Assembly: GCA_015657535.1 (NCBI GenBank)
Contig: JADHZB010001758.1
Location: forward strand, 97,601-161,600
From: Nephromyces sp. MM_2019
Taxonomy: Eukaryota; Apicomplexa; Aconoidasida; Nephromycida
Direction: 5' to 3'
DNA: 64,000 bases
Part shown: piece after piece, positions 48,501 to 60,700 of the stretch
How positions within the stretch are numbered: position 1 is the first letter of the stretch
Layout: each line of letters opens with the position of its first letter
Notes under the pieces: generated by a model
The model's database searches: none
What the model was told of the DNA's origin: nothing
Seen by the model: only the letters and a program-made list of their open reading frames with translations
Position numbers and translations under genes: made by a program

Positions 48501-49159
48501 TTACAAAGTTGTATGCTTTACGCTGTGCTTTGCTTCCAGAAGAAAAAGAGTCTCCACAAGAAGCGTGACCTTCCTTTCCGCAGGAGCGAACCAGATCCTC
48601 TGTACCAGTTCCAGATCTTTAAAAATACAATATCATTACTTTTTATTAATGCGCTGTATAGGGTGCTACATTAGAAGATAATTTGCTTATAAAAAATAAG
48701 TGACTTGCTTTACTTCTTACGACGAAACGATTTTTGCATATAGCAAACAATAACTCAGTACGACTTCCATCCAGCTTTTTAGCATGGCAAGTTTATTAAA
48801 GATGAATTGCGAAGTTAAATGGATATTTAAAAGTATCGAAAAAAGCAAAAGAAAAAGGTGCATCTTCGAAAAACCCAGGGTATAAAAGTAGGCATGCATT
48901 TTGACTTCTACAGTCCCATTCTGCTATTTGCTATATTGCTTTTTCATATAAAAATAAGCTGCGAAAACTTGTAATTTAGATACCTTCCCCGAGTTTCTAG
49001 CTCCACGCAAATGGCAGGGGTTCGCATAAAATTAGTGCAAATCCTTAAAAAACCTTTTTTTTCCTCTTCGTTCCAGCATACCTTAGAGGAGGAACCAAGA
49101 CCCATTGCTTCCTTCTTTTGGGAGCTTTTATACAAGCCATCGATCATGGTGGCTACCAT
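42533..49159 (-). CDS. Prolyl 4-hydroxylase, 2-oxoglutarate/Fe(II) type (EGLN/PhyA-like)
   Basis: Cytoplasmic oxygenases of this family hydroxylate a proline using O2, 2-oxoglutarate and Fe(II); protist PhyA acts on Skp1 (family knowledge). Core exons (minus strand): 46655-46555, 46242-46188, 46103-46003, 45232-45170, 44961-44896, 44297-44227, 43996-43927, 43276-43134, 42629-42533 (TAG). Phases agree. Order matches EGLN: KTGFATQKDFLGEA; KTMWLTLDDID (KITW region); STMLLSLYS; iron-binding HLD in APHLDNG; GRSITCTYYPNQKDW; DGGYLRMY; FTDILPVGDSLLIFR; second iron His in MPHE; 2-oxoglutarate Arg in SLREIF. So the H-x-D...H...R set is complete. About 28 helical residues between 44896 and 44297 were not found, so one exon is missing. 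Likely N-terminal exons: 49159-49082 (start), 48616-48492, 48074-47952, 47663-47602 and perhaps an 18-base exon at 46977-46960. Their joins are partly unresolved, and they encode a charged region not typical of PhyA. Confidence 0.83.
43595..43646. repeat. Perfect 17-bp intronic hairpin
   Basis: The arms 43595-43611 (GCTTTGGCTTTGAGTTT) and 43630-43646 are exact reverse complements with an 18-base loop. The element lies in the P4H intron 43277-43926. Together with the foldback in the DHHC gene this is the second strong hairpin inside an intron of this window. Confidence 0.9.
43793..43806. promoter_or_regulatory. GGTGTATATACACC palindrome
   Basis: A perfect 14-base palindrome in the same P4H intron, 147 bases from the 17-bp hairpin. 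Near-identical palindromes with TG at the centre occur at 29-42 and 45688-45701. It may be a protein-binding site, but its position inside an intron and the many TG/CA tracts around make this tentative. Confidence 0.35.
45685..45704. promoter_or_regulatory. GGGGGTGTATGTACACCCCC inverted repeat
   Basis: Nine-base arms surround a TG centre, in the P4H intron 45233-46002. It contains the same GGTGTATGTACACC core found at 29-42 and, with TA at the centre, at 43793-43806. It could be a dimer-binding DNA site or a small RNA hairpin. Confidence 0.4.
46688..46800. repeat. GT-rich tract in a P4H intron
   Basis: The plus strand is GTGTGTGTGTATTGGTGTGTGTGCG followed by looser TGTGTTGA/TGTGCGCTAG units. 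In the sense of the minus-strand P4H gene this is a CA repeat, the reverse of the usual TG-sense orientation in the DDX24-type and FAM135-like introns. Confidence 0.75.
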
Positions 49160-52100
49160 GTTTTATGACTACTGCAGAAATACAAGCTAAAGCCTATGAC
49201 TTTGTTTTTAGACTTTACATCTCAAAATAAAGCATCATAAACGAAAAGAATAAGTTTATTAGTACTCTCGCGGCCCATATGTAGCGCATCAGGTAAGCAA
49301 CTTTCCCTTAGCGTATCTCTCTGAACCTTTTAAGTTAATGAAAAATTTTTTTTTTTTAATTTCATAGACTTCACAGAGATTGCAAAGCATTGCAAATGAC
49401 CCTTTTAAATACGAAGCGAGAAGAGTACACACGAGAACCCGCTTTCATTGGGTTGTCTTCTTTGGCGTGCTATTCTTAACACTTCCGACCGCAAAGAAAT
49501 TAAAAGATTCCCGTGAATAAAAATGAAAAAGATTGATGGGATTCACATGGGCTGACGTACTTAAAGTATCGGGAGTAAAATAATCACAAAATCAATAGCG
49601 CCAACTTGTGAAGCAAGCAGAGAGTGACGAGGTGATTCCGGCGAAAAGCTTCAATAATGCTCCCACAGCTGTGATAAAAATTGTTTTCTGCCGCGTAATA
49701 TGTATCCTTCTAGCCACGATGGTTGCTATTAACCTCTAAGCGCTCATTTTCATTTTCTTTAGTATGCGAGATATGCTTGAAGTTTTTGAAAAGATATAAG
49801 TAATAAAGTTAAAGAGTAGATGTCGGCGGATTATATAATCCGTAAACTCTTAAAAAGACAAATTCTTGCTTGTACTAACGAAGGGGGCTGCTTTTTCCCA
49901 CCTAAAATTTTTTTAACATTTCTCAACGAATAGCAAGTCTAGGAACATAGAGTGTGAGATTCATATAAATTGTCCTATAAGCATCATATTGCAGGCAAAA
50001 AACAAGAAACTTTTCACGCTAAATTTCAATCTTTGAAGATAGCAACTTGGACCCGTACAGTAAGAAATCATAAACTTCAGCACGTGCTGTGGTACTTTTT
50101 CAGCGAAGAATATCCCAGTAACCCCACCAAGGCAATAGATTCTTTTAGCTTTACAGTGCTAAGACAAATTTCAAAGTGCCCAGACGAAGTGCAACACAGA
50201 AATTCTGTCTCAATATTATTAGGGCTTCAAAGAGCAATCCAGAATGGCACAAGTGGTAAAGTATCGCCTCATGAGCATAACCAGGGGCATAACATTTTGC
50301 CTAGCTAGCGGCGGATATATACCAAATATCGATACTATTGCTCTCTCGAGCGACATAGGCAAGCTATAGTATTACAATATAAGCCAAATATCACAAAGAC
50401 ATAGATTAGCTACATGTCATTGCACATAAAGGCTAAAAAGCCGCTCCAGTTGTAGATGGCGCTGCCTTGGTTGATTAAGTGCTGCACGTTGGCTCAAAGA
50501 TGCTCAGAGTCAGCATCCCTAGCATTACCACTCCCCGTATCCCAGTTTCTAGTAGTGTTTTCAATGTGCTTCAATGTAATAGAAGGCAGTTTCAAAGTAC
50601 AGATTTTCCTATGACACAGATATTAATACTTAATTTTTCAAAGCTATTCTCAATCAGGATGCAAATCCGAAGGATAAGCAACCAATCGTACCTTAAGTTA
50701 ACTTTATCTCTGCCCACTGATTTCGTATAAAAAGTTCATTAAGCGCTCGATATCCTGGCGGTGCAAAAATAGAAATAAGGCCTTGTACAATAGGGCGTAA
50801 ATAGGCATAATTAAGTATTGTAATTACCGACGGCAGTAGAACGCACATGTGTCGGTCTCAATGCTAATACGCTGGCATCAGAGGCGAAAACAATGTGCAT
50901 AGTCTCAGTTCAAAAATTTTATTAATTACACAACTTGTCACGAACTTCATTTTGTGTTTTGTGTATGATTCATACTGCTGCAGTTCAATGGGGAAGCTTT
51001 TCAGCTAAAAGATCCTGCTGGAATAACTCGAAAACTGAAACCTCTTTGAAAATCCGTAATTTTGTTCATGCAAAATTTTCTAAGATTCCTCCTTCCAAAA
51101 AACACTACGCACACACAAGTGTATACTAATAAGCACCATACACATAAGCATACAAGGAAGTACCACGCCCTTATACGTATTAGACTTTTCTTAAAGTGTT
51201 TCTTAGTTCCTCGTTTGCGGAAGCAGCTGTTTGCTGGTATGTCTGGGAGCTAAGCCGGAAGGGCTTTAGCAGGAATTCAGAATTTAGCAGCTATTGAAGC
51301 ATGCGAACAAGGCTAACAAGGCAGTTAGCAAGTTCTGACATGACTACATCTTATGTTAGGCGGTATATTTGGAGTTTCTTGGTGGTACAAAAAAATGATT
51401 TTTGTATGTGAGCAAATGAAATGTACTCTTCCCCAATAATTTAGCTGCGTATCTCGCGAATTCTTCTACGTCTCTTCCTTTGCTTCTAATGTTTTTAAAC
51501 TCATTAGACCTTTTCCATTATGCATAACAGAGATCCATTCAGAAGACTAAGAAACGCAAACGGGATAGTAACACTACAATAAGCTTTCAATACAAATCTT
51601 AGCGTTGAATCGAGATGGCTGATATCTGTACCTAGCAGTTTTATGTTGGAAATATTTGCCAGGTCGACTATTATCATATTTATACATTGCAATATAAATA
51701 TATAGTAAAGATTACTATGAAAATTTTGAATACATTCTATAGTAATCTTTCGTATCCCGGTGTGAAATATAACGAATATATCGTTAGCCGTCATGTGGGA
51801 TATTCAGGTGGCTCCAGAAAAATCAACGAATGTTAAAGTATAAATCGCTACAAGAACATTCGCTAATGTTTCTGCCAAATTCCCTCCATCATGAAAGCAG
51901 TTATAGCAAAGCAAACTACTAATTTATTTAAGCAGTTTTGCTTATATTAAGCCGCAAGATTAAGGTGACATAAAGGCCAAAAATCTCACTTCTAGGAAAT
52001 CAAAGATTTGTATTAAAAATTGGTCTATAGCATAAGCAATAGTACTCTTACCACATTTAATTATTGAGCTAATTTAACAAATTAATAATTTATTCTAAAT

Positions 52101-52653
52101 GTAAAGCTAAATGAGGTGTTTCGTCTAATTTTGTTTGTTTAAAAGATGCTTTTATGAGTTTTATTGCAGTTAGCGCCGCACAGCATACAAGTTATATTCC
52201 TTGCAGAGTTAACAATTTGTACTCTTGGCTCTTACTGATAGTCTATACAGGTAAAGTCTAGGAGAAGAGTGACTTCCGAGGGTTATTCTAACAGCTCATA
52301 CTTGCAAAATCTATTGCATGGAGTCAATATTCCTGAAATAACTGCTTGGCTTTATTCCATAAGTGCTTTATTTTATTGCAACTAAGATATTTGGATACGC
52401 ACACTACTAAGAACAATTTCAATGGAAAAAAATTCATTTTTTGCCTTGTATTTGAGCTAAAGAACCCCCCATACATCTTATTCAGTGACAAAACTTTTTT
52501 TCTTCGCCGTTGAATATTTTTTGGGCAATCGCATTGCCTCGGACTAGCTTTGCTGGTTTTTATAAAACCACACACTGTGTCACGTTGTGGGATGGTTGGT
52601 TTGTGCTTTCTAGGACAAATAAATGATGAAATTTGTTTGTAGCACTTTAATTA
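49160..52653. other. Gene-poor region upstream of the P4H gene
   Basis: Region between the likely first exon of the minus-strand P4H gene and the E1 beta fragment. Frames of 60-112 codons (for example 49970-50308 on the plus strand) have no recognisable motif and no convincing splice signals. The P4H promoter should be at its left end. I cannot support a gene here. Confidence 0.5.
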
Positions 52654-52818
52654 ACGATTCAAGCACGGCTTAAACTGACAGCTGCGATACTTGAAGGAAT
52701 GCATCGGGATGATAGTGTATGTATTCTTGGTGACCAAGTCGGCGAATATGAGGGAGGATTTAAGGTTACAGAAGGTTTATTAGCTGAATTTGGGGAAGTT
52801 CCCCTTGACATAGAGTAA
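52654..52818 (+). pseudogene. Orphan fragment of a 2-oxoacid dehydrogenase E1 beta subunit
   Basis: The plus-strand frame from 52654 to TAA at 52818 reads like the start of the E1 beta fold of pyruvate dehydrogenase: KLTAAILEGMHRDDSVCILG, then DQVGEYEGGFKVTEGLL and AEFGE. It matches the family pattern (EEMxRDxxVFLMGEEVxxYxGAYKVTxGLLxxFG) almost position by position over about 48 residues. After FGE the expected RVIDTPI block is replaced by VPLDIE and a stop. GTTCCC at 52798 would be a poor donor. The later conserved blocks of E1 beta were not found in the next 2 kb; only a weak LEPVVEF string appears near 53010. It may be a decayed gene copy, a transferred fragment, or a lone exon whose partners I could not see. 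Confidence 0.5.
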
Positions 52819-54747
52819 CATAGAAAAGAAGAAAAAACTGAGGCGTATTTTTTTTTCCAAGCAATTTTCAGGATTTTTAATTATCATTGATACTTAAAAC
52901 TAGTTTTTCCCAAGAAAAGTGCCTTAAAGCTGTTAAGATAGAGTGGTGCACAGCATTGTGGAGGGATCATCACCAGAAGTAGAAGAGAGACACATATTAG
53001 AAGCTCTTGAACCTGTCGTGGAGTTCAGCATGATATGCTTAAAATGACAACTCAAATTTGTGCCAGTTTCTCTGAAATTATATAGTCAAGTTACTATACC
53101 TAAAGAAAACGATCGTCCGAAAAACGCCACGAAAGAAATAATTAATGATCTGATTGCTTAGGTACGTTTAGGATATATGAGATTCGCTATATGCTTCGAG
53201 ATATGTGGTTCGAAAAAAATTATTTTACAGGGATTTATGAGATACCTGTTCAGCGAAAGCAGCTGACAAAGGCCTTAAAAAAATTATTCCGTTGAAGGAA
53301 AAACGCGATGAATGCGTTGAATACTTCTTTCTGCTTATTTTGTAGATTGCTATTAAGTTCACCAAAGAGGGCAGATTTTTTTTAACAACAAAATATCAGT
53401 AGTCACCATAATTCTCTCTAATTCTACAGAAATAAACTCACCAACAAACTTTACAGGATTTTTTTCTCCAGCTTCCAAAAAAATATCTAGGCATTATTTC
53501 GTTGATTATTTTCATATTTTTTATGAGTAAATCTAATGCTTTTCCTTTATTTAGCTGGATTATTAATGCTATGGTTGCTTATTATCCCTTTTATTCACTA
53601 ACTGAAAGGATATGATCCGTTGCTCAAAAGTATCATCTATATAAGAAGGAAGAAAATTTTCTGGTATCAGAAAAAATTGACACTAATATTAACAAAAAAG
53701 AGGGATTAATGGATACCGAGTTAGTTTCATGATTAGCCGACAACTCGAGCTTTCTTTCATAAAACATCCGATTAAGCTACGCATTGTTAACCACTTTATG
53801 GCGCTCCTCCTCAGATGATACTCCCAAAAAGGCTTTTTCTTGGACTTTAAGCTATGCGAGTATTCATACAGAGTTTTTATGATGAGATATCAGACGCTGA
53901 ACATGCAAAAAAAATGCTGAATAAGACGAAAATACGGGAAAGCGGCGAGTGATCGGTCCGTGAAGTAGTGGTTTTTTCCATAATAATTTCTGCTGAAACA
54001 TTAAATTTAATGGAAGCTCGTTAGTTAATCATGTCATATTACAGTTAAACGTTTAGTTTTTAAACTTTTTTACAAATTATTTGTCGTAATCGGGATATAC
54101 TTATCTTCAACTTGTGGAAAGAAAAACGAAAGATCTTACCCACGTCACTTGGTGGGGTTTCAATGTTTTTGTAAGCAATAGCAGCACTACAGAAGAGAGA
54201 CTGCCAGATGAAAATAAGTTAAGCAACACTCGTTTCCCGGCTTTTTCGTTTCATTTAAGTTAAGTTTGCTATGAGGCATTGCTCCCAGCAGATTCTCAAC
54301 AATAAACCGCCTAAGTTGATGATGGATTGTTAGATCACTCTCTCTCTGTCTCGCTCTCGCTCTTGTTCCGCATGGATGCTTTTTTTTCAAAATCTTTCAC
54401 ATGACTTTCTTTGCACTTTGCGAGCAAAGTATAATCGGTCGCACATCTAGTTAGAGCATTGTTGCACCTCTTTCCAATTACTTTACTATAGCTTTAAGTT
54501 GTTGGAGGAGGTTTCGCAAGCCTGTATGCAAAACTGCTTAAGCAGCAAAGATGTTCACCCTTTCGAAGTAGTACCAACAACTGCCATCGAAAGTCACCTC
54601 CAGCGCATCGTCTCCTTATATCTTGGGGCAAGGAATATGTGACGACGAATTGCTGTTGAGAAGGAGGCAGCTTTTATCAGCAGACGCCTTTTTCGCTAAG
54701 ACTGGCTTAAAGTACTGGGTTTTTTCCATCTTACCCAGAAAGGCATT
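52819..54747. other. Region between E1 beta fragment and the FAM135-like gene
   Basis: No intact gene is supported. Short protein-like plus-strand stretches occur near 52935-53045 and 54500-54645, but each hits stops and has no confirmed exon borders. The right end should contain the promoter of the plus-strand FAM135-like gene. Confidence 0.45.
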
Positions 54748-57700
54748 ATGGCTTTTTATGCGGTACTTGATGTTGCTCTGCACTTTGAGAGCTTTCTGAA
54801 TATTGAGCTACCGCAGCAAGGTTTTTACAAGCTTCGAAGCAGGATTTTCTTCCTAGAAGAAGTCTCTGATGAAGGGAGAAACGGTAATGGCCGTGCTTTA
54901 CAGGTAGGCACTTAGTATAGGATTGGCGACATCATCATCTTCTTCATCGCTTACTCGACAGGAAATCAAGGAAAGTCTGCAACTTCTCCGAAGTGTTTGT
55001 TTTCGGCTGACTCCTTTAGACATCATATATACCCTCATCAATTTGTAGTTGATTGCATTGGAGAGGTTTTGTTAATGTGTTTTTCATTGAGGGAGACCCC
55101 TTCCTCTTCTTTAGCGTGTGGGGCTTGACTATTACAAGAGGCTATTATTTCTATTATCTTGCAGTAGCAGCGCATTTGCTGAAATTTTTTGTAAAAGCTG
55201 ATTTTTTTGAGTACATTGTCTCCTGAAACGGACTTTTTTTAAAGGCTAATTTTTGTGATTGAATTATTCTCTCAAATGCACATTTTTTGAAAGGCTGAAA
55301 TTTTTTTTAAATTCTGGTTTTTCTGAGTGAATTGTTCTCTTTCACGTAAAAATTCCCCAAAAAAATTAGCAGTAGTCGTATTTTACCATATTATGGATAT
55401 TTTTAAAGGTACCTCCCCATTTTAGCTTCAAATCTTTGGAAAATTTTGAGGATTTTTTCCCTCAAGTTCCGGTGAGATATTGCATCTATTCGCTGGAATT
55501 CTTCCTTTATTTTGCTCTCCCAGAATAATAAATAAGAAATAGTGCATTCATATGGTAGCGGACTGCCTCCTTAAATAAATCGTGGGTACCCAAATGAGCT
55601 AATTCAACTCTTTTCACACGTTTTCGGAAAGTAGGGAATTAGAAATGCTGAGTTCTTTTTGAAGTTAAGGTTTAGAGTTTAGAAGCATACATTCAGTTTA
55701 CGGCCTAGACAAAGCTTTCAAGGTATAGCCTGACCTTGAGTACCTTCCGATGCGATGCACTGCCTAAAATATATAGGAAGACAAAGCAGAAAATTGCTTT
55801 AAGCTCGTAATGAAATTCTCGGCCCCGAAAACGATTCATCGTCCTTGAATTTCTCAGCAGCTATTGCCGTTGCTGCTACCTCTTCACAAGAGATTTTAAT
55901 TGACCTCAATACTGTAGACAAGGAAGAATTTGGGCTCTGTTGGACATACAAAAATACAAGTACTATTTCATAGATTATTTACTGACTGAAATAAATTTGT
56001 TTTTCTGGTTCTCCTGCTTGATGCTGCTGGAAAGGAATGCGTAGCTGCTATTTTTCGAATTTTGATTTTTCCCTGTCACATTATGATGAAGTATTGGAAG
56101 TCGCTGGAAATATATTGGGCATCAGCAGAAGAGATATACCTTGTAATCCATAAAGATTTGTGTGCGAATTCGCAAGGCCTGGAGGTAGATTTAGTGTCGA
56201 AAGTTTCCGGAAACTTCATTTATTTTCCTTGATACTAGTAAATTAAGTTGCCACTTTAAGCGCCTTATAAAAATTAAAGCGTTTTGATTATGCATGTACA
56301 CTTTTTTTTGCTCTAAAGGAAATTTAGAGAATGTCTAGTGTTGGAAGTATAAATTTGATTTTATCTTCATGAAAAGGACACACACAAAGGCACATTTGCC
56401 ACATGTGTGGGTATTATGCCACTAATGCTAATTTGGTGCTAGTCAGCCCCTCATATTCTTAAAGTTTTCGGTATCTTCTTATCTGCGCACCTTAAGTTTA
56501 TAATAAGCTATTCTATTTCATAAGCTGCCGAAAAGAGAAGCGAAAAAATTGGACTTGATTTATCTAAAGATCTCTATAGATTCTCAGATGTTGAAGGATC
56601 TGACTTTTTCCTCTGTTTTATGACTTCTGGTAAAATTTGCATTTTTAAAAGAAGCACCAAGCATTATGATTCCCCTACTCTGTAGACTAGCAAGCGGTCT
56701 GTTATGTGTGTGCAATGTGAAACTGAAATGCTTCTGCTTGCAATATACTCAATTCTATGCTTTCTTCAGAGTGTAAGCCTGTCTTAGAAGAGAGATTCTA
56801 TTATATATCAGGCTCCTCTCGCTTACATTGCTTTGCTTCAATTACATTTTATCTTCACAAAGAATGCTACCTCCCTAAAACACTCATAGCAGAAACCTTT
56901 TGCTGCCTACATTTTTGTACACAAAAAATGATCATTCGCTTCAACATTAGCTCAAATATTCCCCTTTAAAATTTGTGTGTGTTTTTTTTATAAGCAGTTT
57001 TACGCTGGATTCCCTTATGCATACTATACACCTTCATCCCGGCATCAAAGAAAAAGTGCCTCAATCCCGTATTCAAAGTACCTGGAAGAGGCTCATATCT
57101 CGCATTTTGAGCAAACCTTTGATACTGATTCTTTCTACATCAAATTCTCCGATCAAGAGGTGATTCAGAAAGATAAGCGCTCAAAAACTGCCAAAAAGCA
57201 CCACATAAATTGCTATATAGTGTTTGTATGAGTGTGTGTGAGTGTGGGATAAATTCTTTACTTCATCGGCGAAGATTTGTTTGAATAAAGCAACTGGTTT
57301 TTGTGAGGCCTTCGGTGTGAAAAACTTGAGCGCTTTTCTTTCTTGAAACATTTTCTTTCGTGCAGGTTCTTGTGTGTGTATAGATATAAAGAGGCTTTGG
57401 AACACACACAAGCTTTAAAAAAGTCCAATTTTTTTTGCTTTTTGCTTCTTTTCACCTATATATTAGTATATATATAGATATTTAGTTGTTATCTTTCCCT
57501 AATCTAGTGCTTGCGCTTAAAAATGATTTTTTTCTGCATATGAGGAGTAGTTTGTTTGATGGATTTCAAGCTGTATATATAGAAGGTATTTGTGTGCGTA
57601 TATTAAAGAATTTAGAGAGTTTTTCTCAATAATATTAACCATTTTTAAAGTTTTTTTCTGCTTAAAAGATGTTTTAGAGTATTTGATCTAAATAAAGCCC

Positions 57701-60700
57701 TGTACACTTGCAAAATTCACATCTTTACCTAGAGAAGGCATACTACCCCTCAGCATGAGTCAAATAAACCACTCACGGCTGGAATTGCGCCTATTTCAGT
57801 TTTTGTGAAGAAGTTCTTGAAAGCCTGCTTATAAAAGAATAAAAGCTGAAATCCCTGGTTTTTTAGTTCTCTCTCATTTCATTGACAGCAAGAATAGCAA
57901 CTTTATGGCTGTCTTTAGCTTCCTATAATGAGGCTCTAGGTCTTTGTTTCATCTTCGTTGCGACCTTCACTTCTTGTTACTTGATGTGCGTGAAGATGTG
58001 GCTATTGATGAAGATGGACTAGCATAAGACACCAGGCCGCCTCCTGTGTGTGCCTGTGTGTGTATTTTTTTCGTGATAAAATATATGCTGCAGAGCTGCT
58101 TTCCTCTCAAGTTAAAACTAGGGAAGATTTCTTTGCCGTTACTCTTAAAATTATATGTGTGTAACCCAGTTACTTTGTAAAATAGCTCAATTTTATCTAT
58201 AATACTAGTTTTTCCGAATGATTAGTTGGAGGAGCACAAAAACTTTCCTATCATATTAACGTGGAAGAAACTCCTCATCTACTGCAATAGTTTCTGATAG
58301 CTCTTATTGAGTAGATTTTTTTTCAGTTTAATGGTGGAATTTAAAAGTGTTGATTCTGATCGTCTTCTTCCTATGAATTTACCCTGTTTTATTATGAAAT
58401 CCCTCAGTTTAATGGGGTTTGAGAGTGTTGATTCCCACCCTCTTCTTCTTCTTTTTCTTCTCATGAATTCACCTCTCCTTTTCATACTTCAAGCTCCTCT
58501 TTTTAAAATCCACTCTTTCTCTCCCCTCTTCTACCGCGAAATCCACTGGAATTTCAGGTTTTCCTGGATAATGTAGCTCAGTTTAGATGTGAGTTAGCTG
58601 CGAACAACCCTAACGTATTTACTGAGTCCTCTTTTCTACTGGAAATTGAGCTGCTCTTCTGCTCCTTTAAGACGGTTGACTATATTTTAATGGATGACGC
58701 AAATCGAAAGGTAAAACTTTAACTTTTTTTAAGATTCTTTTTTGTCATTGTAAACGGGTATCTTTAGGCTTGAATAGTGCATTAGGAAACCACGGAAAGT
58801 ATGGAAAAGTGAGCAATTGGCTAGTAAGGCGTCGTGTGTGTAGTCATATCAAAACCTTGTTTCGCACACTTTATGAAGTCAAGAGGGTGTGGAAAGGTGT
58901 CTAATAATCTGGATTTAAGGGGGGGGAGTTCACAAGAAGGTGGTGGCTCATATAAGTTATTGCTTTTGATTTGAGAAAGGGATAAAGCTTGCTGGGTTAC
59001 TAGGCAACTGTGGTTTAGGCCTTTGGGTAGAATGCTTGATAGCTACGCTAGCTATTTGGTGGGCTTCATCTTGAAGAAGGTATTTTCTCCCTCAAATTCC
59101 GGGTTTTTTCTTGAGTTTTCACCCTCATCGGTTTACTCCTCAGTGGAAATTTTCATTCTTCAAATTCTAAGACTATACTACCACCGTCGAAGAAAAACTC
59201 TTTAATTTGATGAATGCTTTTGGATTTGTGATAGATTATACCAAAATTATGCTTTTTCTCTCTTTTTCGTCATATTAACAGTTGAGAGGCAATTTTGAGC
59301 AGTGTATATACAGACGCACAAGGGTTCGCACTATTTCTATTGCTAAACAGCTGGGAATATGTGCCTTGTCTTCTTCATTTGTATGCTTGTCGCAAAGAGG
59401 CATTCTTCATCTTCTTTGTGAATTCATGCAGTGCATGTTGCACATCTGCTAATTTTTCAAAAGCTTTTAAGTTTAGTCAAAAGGTGATGTATCATTCGAA
59501 AATTTTGTGGAATTTGTGCGAAATTTGGTTTTGTGTGTGTGTGTGTGTGTGTGTGCACGTCTCATTAAGCAGCGGTTTTTTCGAGGTATCTTTAGTAAGG
59601 GAGGCGAGTGGTTTCTCCTGTGAGGGGGTGCTGAGGATATTTTAAAAACGTTTGAGAAGGAGGAAGAATATACATACCATGGTTTTGCATTGAGTTTCGC
59701 AGTAACAACTTGTAATAGAGTGATTTTAAGCAGCATGTGTGTATATGTGTGTGATGGTCTATGGGCTTCTCTATGTGTGTGTCCAATGTATGAAGCTAAT
59801 GATCAAAAGTTGAGTATCTTTCGCTTTTTTTCCTTTTTAAGAGTTTCTTGTGCAAATACCCCTAATTTGGACTTAATTTAGTGTATGTACAGACACATCA
59901 TCGTTAATTTTGTTTTCATCTTTATCAGCTTAAATACAGGTCATTGTGCAATCAACTACTAAGGCTAAAGAATGGCACATCAGGTATTGCCTTGATTAGC
60001 AAAGATTTTGGGTTTTCTCCTTTTCTAATGGGAAAAATCGTTGCTTTTTATTGAAAATATTACTGTCATAAAAAGAAGTACTTTTAGTTACTTCTTCGTG
60101 ATGAAATATCTTGTATGTGTGTGTGTATGTTTGGTGTTTCTCATTTGGTAGCAGCAAAGGTTTTCAAAGGAATTTGAGACTGCAGAGACTCACACACATG
60201 TGTGTGTGGCTTTTAGTTTGGGGGAGAAATATGTATTTATCAACGCATACGCTTTTTTCGTTTTTACGCAGCCACTTTCAAAGACCCTGAATGTGTGTGA
60301 CTATCTCTCTGTGAGTGTGTGTGTGTGTCTTTGGATACTTGTGTTTTTGTGTTGCTCTATGTGTGTGTGTAACAGTGTGTACTTGCGCCTGTGTGTGTAT
60401 TTTTTATGCTTTAGCATATCCATATTATGTGTGCGTGGAGACACTCCTGTGTGTGCGACTTGTTTCTTAAAAGGTTGTGTATGCTTCTGCTTATCCAAAG
60501 GCTATGGGTTCCGCGATTGTATGCTTCTTTGGTTAAATTTCTCGACTTAATTATCAACCCAAAATGCGAGAAGCTAAGCACAAGGGCGAAAAATGAAGAG
60601 AATCTCCCACACACACACATTTATTCCTAAATGAAGATATTTGGCTAGTGAAGTATCATCCATTCGATTCTTAAACTTTTCACTAGTTATCCGAGATTGA

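Noticed and set aside
60200..60620. Cys/Val-rich plus-strand ORF and His/Thr-rich minus-strand ORFs
   Set aside because: GT-repeat translation in an intron of the FAM135-like gene.
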